A stretch of DNA of 29,732 nucleotides, taken from the NCBI GenBank assembly GCA_002305535.1, contig DBRE01000050.1, positions 1-29,732 of the forward strand, read 5' to 3'. The DNA is from Syntrophomonas sp. UBA1376. Its GTDB lineage: Bacteria; Bacillota; Syntrophomonadia; Syntrophomonadales; Syntrophomonadaceae. Positions 23,769 to 29,732 of this stretch are shown here, piece by piece. The position numbers and the translations under genes are program-made. A model generated the notes under the pieces. The model ran no database searches and had not been told where the DNA came from. It saw only the letters and a program-made list of their open reading frames with translations. Within the stretch, counting starts at the first letter, position 1. Every line of letters starts with the position of its first letter.

Positions 23769-24764
23769 ATGAAGAGAATTGTTACAAGTAAGGTGTTTTT
23801 GCTACTAACGATTATGCTGGTGGTATTAGCGGCTGGTTGTTCAGCTGATGGTGGATCCAGTCAGGCTGATGATCAAATCAAAATCGGTATTGTTCAAATC
23901 GTGGAGCATCCCTCCCTCAATATGATTCGCGAATCTTTTGTTGACCATCTGGCAGAACAAGGCTATCGCGATGGTGAAAATGTGATCATAGACTATCAAA
24001 ATGCCCAAAATGATCAGACTAATTTGAAAACCATCTGCCAAAAGTTTTCCACCAGCAAGTATGACATGATCGTGGCTATTGCTACCCCCTCCGCCCAGGC
24101 AGCGGTAGGTGAGACCAAAGATATCCCCATAGTATTCTCTGCTTGCACCGATCCGGTAGGTTCAGGCCTGGTAGACAGCTTGGAAAAACCGGGGGCAAAT
24201 GTGACCGGAACCTCAGACGCTGTTTCCGCCGAGAAAATCATGGGATTGGCACAACGGATCACTCCGGGCATTAAAACCATTGGCGCACTCTACAGTTCCA
24301 GCGAAACCAACTCGATTGCTGTCATTGAAAACCTCGAGGAGTATGCGCAGCAAAATGGGTTGACAGTGGTTCATGCTACCGTAATGAATTCTTCCGAGGT
24401 TCAGCAGGCTACGGCAACGCTAACGGACAAAGCTGACGCTATCTTCATCCCTATTGACAACACCATAGCTTCTGCCATGCCGGTAGTAGCTCAGGTAGCT
24501 AAAGATGCCAAAACCCCGGTGTATGTTGGGGCCGACTCTTTGGTAAAGGATGGAGGGCTGGCCACCTACGGTGTCAATTATGTCGTATTGGGACAGGAGA
24601 CAGCCAATATAGCTATCCAGATCCTGGAGGGCCAAAACCCTGGCGATATTCCAGTCAAGACCATCAGTGACGTGGAAGTTTACCTTAACAAGACAACAGC
24701 AGAAGCTATTGGCGTTACCATCTCGGAAGATGTACTAAATGAGGCCGCCGAGATATTTGAATAA
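23769..24764 (+). CDS. ABC transporter substrate-binding lipoprotein (TrpX-like, ABC_sub_bind family)
   Basis: The 331-residue lipoprotein has a signal peptide with lipobox LAAGC (Cys24) after MKRIVTSKVFLLLTIMLVVL. The mature part has IKIGIVQIVEHPSLNMIR, the family's PIVFSACTDPVGSGLV and GANVTGTSDAVSAEKIMGL, and GVNYVVLGQETANIAIQIL. This family (COG2984-type) binds an amino acid; characterised or predicted members serve Trp or Tyr. GGAGGAATT precedes the ATG. It is the first gene of the T-box operon, followed by the permease after 38 bases and then the ATPase. The leader suggests the ligand is the amino acid read by the specifier. Confidence 0.94.
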   Translation: MKRIVTSKVFLLLTIMLVVLAAGCSADGGSSQADDQIKIGIVQIVEHPSLNMIRESFVDHLAEQGYRDGENVIIDYQNAQNDQTNLKTICQKFSTSKYDMIVAIATPSAQAAVGETKDIPIVFSACTDPVGSGLVDSLEKPGANVTGTSDAVSAEKIMGLAQRITPGIKTIGALYSSSETNSIAVIENLEEYAQQNGLTVVHATVMNSSEVQQATATLTDKADAIFIPIDNTIASAMPVVAQVAKDAKTPVYVGADSLVKDGGLATYGVNYVVLGQETANIAIQILEGQNPGDIPVKTISDVEVYLNKTTAEAIGVTISEDVLNEAAEIFE

Positions 24765-24802
24765 ATTTCGTGTCGCACTTTTACTGAAGGAGCACTGAAT
24801 CA

Positions 24803-25711
24803 ATGAGTCTACTAGCTATGCAGGGTTCAGTGGAGCTGGGCATAATTTATGCCATCATGGCTCTGGGAGTATTTATCTCATTTCGTACCCTTAATATGCC
24901 GGATTTAACTGTAGACAGCAGCTTTACACTGGGAGCTGCTGTCTCAGCTATGCTATGCACTATGGGACATCCTCTCTTAGCTATACCTGCGGCCATGTTG
25001 GCCGGATGGCTAGCGGGCAATGTGACCGCTTTGCTGAATACCAAGCTGAAAATACAGCCTTTGCTGGCTGGGATCCTGGTTATGCTGGGCTTATACTCGA
25101 TCAACTTACGAGTGATGTTTAACCGTGCCAACATTCCTCTGCTCAATCAACCTACTGTTTTTTCTTCACTGCAGGGGACATCTCTGGAATCACATGCTCA
25201 GTGGTTGATTCCGCTTGTTTTACTGATAGCCGTGATCTTGATACTGTACTTATTTCTGCAGACCAGATTTGGTTTAGTATTACGAGCTACTGGCGACAAT
25301 GATCAAATGGTCAGATCGGTGGGAGTCAATACTGACACCACCATTTTACTGGGTCTGGGTCTGGCTAACTGTCTGGTAGCCTTTTCAGGGGCCTTGATCG
25401 CTCAATACCAGTCCTTTGCCGATGTAAGTATGGGCGTTGGTATGGTAGTGATCGGTCTGGCTTCAGTAATTATCGGGGAAGTTCTCTTTGGGATCAATTC
25501 GCTGCTGCGCCGTTTGATTGCGGTAGTACTAGGAGCCATTCTATACCGTTTTGTGATTGCAGTAGCTCTGCATCTGGGTATGCCCCCTACCGATCTTAAA
25601 CTGATCTCGGCAGTTATAGTAACTATGGCCCTGGCGGCTCCCGTTATTAAAGCTGGCCTGATATCTCGCCGCAAAAGACATTCTCGTCGATCGGTCCATA
25701 AGGAGGGTTAA
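24803..25711 (+). CDS. ABC transporter permease (TrpY-like)
   Basis: The 302-residue membrane protein has about eight helices and belongs to the branched-chain-type permease family paired with ABC_sub_bind proteins. Family marks are IYAIMALGVFISFRTLNMPD and LTVDSSFTLGAAVSAML near the N-terminus, the cytoplasmic loop LRATGDNDQMVRSVGVNTD that contacts the ATPase, and the C-terminal LGMPPTDLKLISAVIV. Its last residues are basic (RKRHSRRS). GAAGGAG lies 11 bases before the ATG. The ATPase gene starts four bases after its stop, so they are co-translated. Confidence 0.93.
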   Translation: MSLLAMQGSVELGIIYAIMALGVFISFRTLNMPDLTVDSSFTLGAAVSAMLCTMGHPLLAIPAAMLAGWLAGNVTALLNTKLKIQPLLAGILVMLGLYSINLRVMFNRANIPLLNQPTVFSSLQGTSLESHAQWLIPLVLLIAVILILYLFLQTRFGLVLRATGDNDQMVRSVGVNTDTTILLGLGLANCLVAFSGALIAQYQSFADVSMGVGMVVIGLASVIIGEVLFGINSLLRRLIAVVLGAILYRFVIAVALHLGMPPTDLKLISAVIVTMALAAPVIKAGLISRRKRHSRRSVHKEG

Positions 25712-25715
25712 GAGA

Positions 25716-26510
25716 ATGCTGAAAATAAACGGTTTAAGTAAAACCTTTGGATTGGGGAGCATCAATGAAAAACTGGCTGTAAATAATGTAAACCTTACCT
25801 TGCAAGCCGGTGAATTTGTTACGGTCATTGGCGGCAATGGTGCTGGTAAGTCAACATTGCTCAACTGTATTGCGGGAGTACATGAACCAGACCAGGGCAG
25901 TATTTTTTTGGATTCCATGGACATAACCTTCTGGCCGGAATACAAAAGATCTCAATATATTGGGCGGGTTTTTCAAGATCCCCTTAAAGGGACAGCTTTC
26001 GATATGACTATTGAACAAAACCTGGCTATGGCTTACGCCAAAGGTAAACCCCTCGGTCTCCAGTGGGGCGTTCGCAAAGCAGATGCTGCTATGTTCCGCG
26101 ACCGATTGGCTCGTCTGGAATTAGGACTGGAAGACCGTTTGAAACAGAAGGTTGGTTTGCTCTCCGGAGGACAGCGCCAGGCTATAACACTGCTGATGGC
26201 CACAATCGTTGAACCCAAGCTGCTGTTGCTGGATGAGCACACTGCGGCTTTAGACCCCTCAGCAGCCAAGCATGTGCTGCGTCTGACCCGAGAATTAGTA
26301 GAGCAATATCAACTCTGCACCCTAATGGTTACTCATAACATGAAAAACGCTCTGGAATACGGTACCCGTACTATCATGATGCATGATGGCAGCATTATTT
26401 TGGATATAGCCGGTGAGGAGCGCAGGGAGATGACCGTAGAGAAACTGATCGACCTTTTTGGTCGTCGTAGCGGGCAGGAGTTAGACAATGACCGCTTATT
26501 ATTGAGTTAG
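25716..26510 (+). CDS. ABC transporter ATPase (TrpZ-like)
   Basis: The 264-residue ATP-binding subunit powers the importer. Walker A GGNGAGKST (39-47), Q-loop Gln87, signature LSGGQRQ (149-155), Walker B LLLLDE (169-174), D-loop ALDP and switch His207 (VTHNMK) are all intact. An AAGGAGGG site overlaps the permease stop. The stop codon lies at the start of a hairpin shared with the convergent MATE gene. Confidence 0.95.
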   Translation: MLKINGLSKTFGLGSINEKLAVNNVNLTLQAGEFVTVIGGNGAGKSTLLNCIAGVHEPDQGSIFLDSMDITFWPEYKRSQYIGRVFQDPLKGTAFDMTIEQNLAMAYAKGKPLGLQWGVRKADAAMFRDRLARLELGLEDRLKQKVGLLSGGQRQAITLLMATIVEPKLLLLDEHTAALDPSAAKHVLRLTRELVEQYQLCTLMVTHNMKNALEYGTRTIMMHDGSIILDIAGEERREMTVEKLIDLFGRRSGQELDNDRLLLS

Positions 26511-26542
26511 GCCAGTGTTATCGATCGGTACAGGCACTGGCC
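26510..26542. terminator. Hairpin shared by convergent genes
   Basis: GGCCAGTG/CACTGGCC (26510-26517 and 26535-26542) with a 17-base loop overlaps the ABC ATPase stop and the last codons of the MATE gene. T-runs are absent, so efficiency is uncertain. Confidence 0.45.
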
Positions 26543-27933
26543 AACTCTTCATCATGATCCCAAACTTGATTATTCCGGTCTTTATCAGCCTCTTCTAGTT
26601 TTTTTATGTTTTTCATTTCGAAAAGGATCAATGTGCCAGTCAACAGTACTGCCAGTAAGTCAGCGATGGGCGGCGTTCGCCATACCCCTTCAATGCCCCA
26701 GAACCGCGGCAGAATAACCAGTAGGGGAATAAATATCAGTACCTGTCGGGACAAACTGAGAATGGTTGACTGGATCGGTTTGCCCACCGCCTGAAAATAG
26801 GTTGAACCAATGATTTGGAAGCCTAATACAGGAAGCATGGCAAAGTAAATAATTATAGCATGGGTAGTTAGAGCAATCAGTTCAACGTCATCGCGGGTAA
26901 ATAATCCAATTATCTGGGCTGGCCAAATATGAACTATCAGCCATCCGATCACGGAAATAGCTGTCCCGGCAAACACGGCTACCTTGAAGGTTTCTTTAAC
27001 ACGATCATACTGACGGGCTCCATAATTAAAGCCTATGATCGGCTGAGCTCCCTGACTGAGTCCTAAGATGGGCATAAACAGTATGGTTCCAATGCTCATC
27101 ATGATCCCTACTGCGGAGAGAGCTATGTCACCACTGTAATGGATAACAGTTTTATTAAGGATCAGATGCTGCACACTATTGGCCACCTGCATGGCAAATG
27201 GCGCAAACCCGATCGCCATGATACTCAGCAGGATGGGCCACTGAGGGCGCAGGTATTTCCAGCGGATCTTAACAATGCTGCGACCACTGTAGAAGTAACT
27301 CAGTACCCAGACAGCTCCTGTTAACTGTCCCAGAACAGTTGCAAAGGCAGACCCCTTCATTCCCCAACCAAATTGAAAAATAAAGACATAGTTCAACACC
27401 ACATTTACTGCTCCACCCAAAAGCTGAGTATACATAGCCATGCGCGGATTGCCTTCGGCGCGGATAAAATTATTCATACCCATGCTGATAGTGCCAAAGC
27501 CAGCCCCTAGCATTATGATCTGCATAAAATCTTTGGCGTAAGGGAGTACTTCCTCACTAGCTCCAAAGGCTATCAAAATCGGTTCAGTATATAGGAAAAA
27601 GAAAAGGGCGAAAATAACTGGCAGCAGTATAATCATAGTAGTAGCAGTGCCAATCACCTTTTCGGCTTCCTCATGCTTTTGCTCTCCCAGGCGAATGGAA
27701 ATCAAGGCAGTAGCTCCTACCCCGATCAGTACCGACACTGCCATAAGTATGATCATCATAGGAAAAGCCACCGTAGTCGCTGCAATAGCTAGAGAGCCTA
27801 TACCACGGCCTAGAAATATCCTATCCACAATATTGTAGAGTGAGTTTACCACCATACCCACAATAGCTGGCAGAGAGAAGTTCCATAGCAGACTATTAAT
27901 TTTTTGGTAGCGCATAGCTTGAGTGCGGTCCAT
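26518..27933 (-). CDS. MATE family efflux transporter
   Basis: This 471-residue, 12-helix exporter uses a sodium or proton gradient to expel cationic drugs or metabolites. Family marks are SLPAIVGMVVNSLYNIVDRI near the N-terminus, SVLIGVGATALISIRLGEQ, the midpoint MLGAGFGTISMGMNNFIRAEG, and GLSQGAQPIIGFNYGA in the second half, typical of the MepA-like branch. AAGGAG precedes the ATG. It is the second gene after a MarR-type regulator, nine bases downstream, so the regulator likely controls it. Confidence 0.95.
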   Translation of the reverse strand: MDRTQAMRYQKINSLLWNFSLPAIVGMVVNSLYNIVDRIFLGRGIGSLAIAATTVAFPMMIILMAVSVLIGVGATALISIRLGEQKHEEAEKVIGTATTMIILLPVIFALFFFLYTEPILIAFGASEEVLPYAKDFMQIIMLGAGFGTISMGMNNFIRAEGNPRMAMYTQLLGGAVNVVLNYVFIFQFGWGMKGSAFATVLGQLTGAVWVLSYFYSGRSIVKIRWKYLRPQWPILLSIMAIGFAPFAMQVANSVQHLILNKTVIHYSGDIALSAVGIMMSIGTILFMPILGLSQGAQPIIGFNYGARQYDRVKETFKVAVFAGTAISVIGWLIVHIWPAQIIGLFTRDDVELIALTTHAIIIYFAMLPVLGFQIIGSTYFQAVGKPIQSTILSLSRQVLIFIPLLVILPRFWGIEGVWRTPPIADLLAVLLTGTLILFEMKNIKKLEEADKDRNNQVWDHDEELASACTDR

Positions 27934-27942
27934 AAATTCTCC

Positions 27943-28386
27943 TTACCAATTCTTATCCATAAAGTTGATCACATATCTCAGACTATTCATAAACTCAACC
28001 AATTCCTGCTCATCTACCTGTTTTTTCATGATGCTACCTGTATAATGCTCCATGACTTGTTCCATCTCCTGGCGGCCTTGCTCACTCAAGTTAAGCTGCT
28101 GTCTGCGGCGATCACGAGGATCAGAGTGGCGTACCACCAGGCCCATCTGCTCCAGTTGTTTAATTATGGTGGTCAACCCGCCCTTTTCGATATTCAGCAT
28201 TTTCGCTATTTCTGTAGATGTCAGACCATTATGATGATACAGCATACTGATGATCTTGCTCTGGTTTTTCTTAAGAGGAATAGCCAGGTCTAAATGCTGC
28301 CGATAGTTCATAAAAAATTTTTCATGGAATTTGCCCATAAAAGTAAACAGTAATACATGCAGTTCGAGGGCTTGTTCTCGGTTCAT
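27943..28386 (-). CDS. MarR family transcriptional regulator
   Basis: This 147-residue winged-helix dimer likely represses itself and the MATE gene and is released by a small ligand. The recognition region LTSTEIAKMLNIEKGGLTTI, the following QLEQMGLVVRHSDPRDRRRQ (the wing) and NLSEQG are typical. The N- and C-terminal helices form the dimer face. GAGGTG precedes the ATG. A perfect palindrome just downstream of its -10 box is the expected operator. Confidence 0.94.
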   Translation of the reverse strand: MNREQALELHVLLFTFMGKFHEKFFMNYRQHLDLAIPLKKNQSKIISMLYHHNGLTSTEIAKMLNIEKGGLTTIIKQLEQMGLVVRHSDPRDRRRQQLNLSEQGRQEMEQVMEHYTGSIMKKQVDEQELVEFMNSLRYVINFMDKNW

Positions 28387-28424
28387 ATCAACACCTCAAA
28401 AAGGAAACTAGAATTATTTTAAAT

Positions 28425-28469
28425 GTTAGAATTCTAACTTATTCTAGTGAAAACCAATCCAACCGTCAA
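28425..28469 (-). promoter_or_regulatory. marR-MATE promoter and operator
   Basis: The leftward promoter has -35 TTGACG (28464-28469), a 17-bp spacer and -10 TAGAAT (28441-28446). Immediately downstream is the perfect palindrome GTTAGAATTCTAAC (28425-28438). A wider inverted pair ACTAGAAT/ATTCTAGT (28407-28414 and 28441-28448) uses the same TAGAAT-like half-site. Confidence 0.75.
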
Positions 28470-28486
28470 CAGAAAATTAGATATTG

Positions 28487-28526
28487 GTAAGCAAAAAATA
28501 ACCTGTTAACCAAACAGTCAACAGGC
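28487..28526 (-). terminator. Terminator of the PucR-type gene
   Basis: The leftward stem CCTGTT/AACAGG (28502-28507 and 28520-28525) is followed by TTATTTTTTGC, 25 bases after the stop. Confidence 0.7.
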
Positions 28527-28550
28527 TACTTTCCTAAAAAGCAGGTGAGA

Positions 28551-29732
28551 CTATAGAGAGCGAGGATTTAAGCCGGTCGCATTTAACGTATCCCAAACCT
28601 TGATAGCAATAAATAAGTTCACCCGGTTATCCATATTGGAAAAATCGATGTTTAGCAGTTCTTCTATTTTATTGACTCGATAGTAGAGGGTATTTACATG
28701 TATAAATAGACTCTCGGCGGTGCTTTTCATATTAACATTGGAATCTAACAGGTTACGTAAAGTAGGCAGCAAGTCGCCATCGGTCTTCTCATCATGTTCA
28801 ATGATCTTGCCCAGTGTTTGCAGACAAAATCTTTTGATCTCTTTCAGCTCCTGGCAAAATATCGGGTAGTAAATACCCAAATCCGAAAACTTTTGCACAA
28901 AATGATTCTTACCCAGTAGTTTGGGCAGTGTCAAAGCCACCCGAGCTTGATAAAAGCTATGACGAAGATCAGCCAAAGAATGTACTTGGCCAATGCCTTG
29001 GGATAATGAAATGGCAAACTTCCCTTCCACAGCTTCCTTGGAAGTTATCATGGCCGGCCAATCCAGTGCTTCATCGAGCTTATCAACCGTAGAACCAACC
29101 GGGATGATAATACAGATATAATTTGACCAGGAAATAGGTACTGCTTCGAATTTGTTCTTTTTTAGGTATTCGTATAGATAAGAACGTACCTGCTGTATCT
29201 GTGTAATATCGGATCCTTCTTCAATTTCTACCAGAGTGACAACATACAACTGATCCATTTCCAGTCGGTTTTCGCTCAATTTGGCCAGGTCGCGTATATT
29301 GGCCTTACTATCGGCAAAAAGATACTCGGCCAGTTCTTGTTCAAAGCGGTCACTTTCTTTGTGCAGCTTGCAAAAATAGCATTTGATGGCTAGCTTGGTG
29401 TCAATCAATAAGGCAAGGGCTCGCGATATTTCCTCTACCGGCAAATCCTGGGCAATGATAAAGGCGCAGGAATCATTATAGCTTATTCTATAAAAAAGTG
29501 ATCCACTGCTGTTCTGATAGTAAAAGTCTCTTCCGGAAAGAATAGTCGGGATAGAAACAAATACATCATCTACTTCTCCAGAGTAGCTGACTTCTTCCGG
29601 GTAATGTATGCGACCGTCATGATCAGCAATAATAACCGACCTTTTTAGTATGTTTTCCACAAACTCAGCTACATGACTCAATCCCTTGTCAAGCACTCCG
29701 TCTACTAAGTGATAAACGCTGTTAGGAGCTAT
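28551..29732 (-). CDS. PucR/CdaR-type transcriptional regulator, 5' end outside the window
   Basis: The C-terminal 60 residues are a PucR helix-turn-helix: LLPTLRNLLDSNVNMKSTAE, then LFIHVNTLYYRVNKIEELLN, then a final helix with NLFIAIKVWDTL. The central part is a GGDEF-like CdaR regulatory domain without catalytic motifs, and the N-terminal region (KRSVIIADHDGRIHYPEE) looks like a sensor domain. A GTG at 29696 would start a 381-residue protein. The frame stays open to the window edge (adding NSVYHLVDG) and no ribosome site lies before the GTG, so the true start is probably beyond 29732. Such proteins control amino acid, purine or carboxylic acid use; the target here is unknown. Confidence 0.88.
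   Translation of the reverse strand: MAPNSVYHLVDGVLDKGLSHVAEFVENILKRSVIIADHDGRIHYPEEVSYSGEVDDVFVSIPTILSGRDFYYQNSSGSLFYRISYNDSCAFIIAQDLPVEEISRALALLIDTKLAIKCYFCKLHKESDRFEQELAEYLFADSKANIRDLAKLSENRLEMDQLYVVTLVEIEEGSDITQIQQVRSYLYEYLKKNKFEAVPISWSNYICIIIPVGSTVDKLDEALDWPAMITSKEAVEGKFAISLSQGIGQVHSLADLRHSFYQARVALTLPKLLGKNHFVQKFSDLGIYYPIFCQELKEIKRFCLQTLGKIIEHDEKTDGDLLPTLRNLLDSNVNMKSTAESLFIHVNTLYYRVNKIEELLNIDFSNMDNRVNLFIAIKVWDTLNATGLNPRSL

Noticed and set aside
1..29732. CRISPR array, tRNA/rRNA genes, transposase or prophage genes
   Set aside because: I saw no regularly spaced repeats, no tRNA cloverleaf and no recognisable mobile-element protein; the structured repeat has no coding content.

Overview
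The window looks like a chromosomal segment of a low-to-mid GC, spore-forming, anaerobic Firmicute that degrades fatty acids, most like a Syntrophomonas-type syntroph. The clues are a T-box leader, strong AGGAGG-type ribosome sites, a SleB-like spore cortex hydrolase, a MinD/MinE/MinC set, and an acyl-CoA dehydrogenase, two crotonase-fold proteins and two tandem acetate/4-hydroxybutyrate-type CoA-transferases within 15 kb. The genus is inferred from gene content, not shown by a marker gene.

Layout. 1-6711: a PPDK/PEP-synthase regulatory protein, an intracellular-type subtilisin, a 39-aa membrane peptide, a radical SAM protein and a class A penicillin-binding protein, all leftward except the peptide. 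A rightward DUF763 gene with a helix-hairpin-helix follows; its promoter carries a LexA-type SOS box. 6720-6967: a strongly structured 248-bp repeat element. A second copy, cut by the window edge, lies at 1-63. 6994-9539: acyl-CoA dehydrogenase and a divergent degenerate ferritin-like protein. 9540-10093: mostly non-coding, with several hairpins. 10094-11837: minD-minE-minC. 12063-17522 (leftward): enoyl-CoA hydratase, a small unknown, IlvE, SleB-like hydrolase, beta carbonic anhydrase, lipoprotein and Mug DNA glycosylase, most with their own terminators. 17788-20538: the CoA-transferase pair. 20617-22905 (leftward): an enoyl-CoA isomerase-like protein, a MORN-repeat protein and small zinc-ribbon proteins. 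23019-26510 (rightward): a second copy of one zinc-ribbon family, then a T-box-controlled ABC amino-acid importer of the TrpXYZ class. 26518-29732 (leftward): a MarR-MATE operon and a PucR-type regulator running off the window.

How it fits together. The dehydrogenase, crotonases and CoA-transferases could form parts of butyrate or short-chain acyl-CoA oxidation, with acetyl-CoA/acyl-CoA exchange by the transferases. They are scattered in separate transcription units rather than one operon. Most genes have clear Shine-Dalgarno sites, and several database-style longest-ORF starts should be shortened (ppsR, acyl-CoA dehydrogenase, minD, lipoprotein, mug, first CoA-transferase, zinc-ribbon). One (sleB) should be lengthened to a non-AUG start. 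The observations most worth following up are the SOS box on the DUF763 gene, the covarying structured repeat, the T-box specifier that does not read Trp or Tyr, and the divergent zinc-ribbon paralogues.
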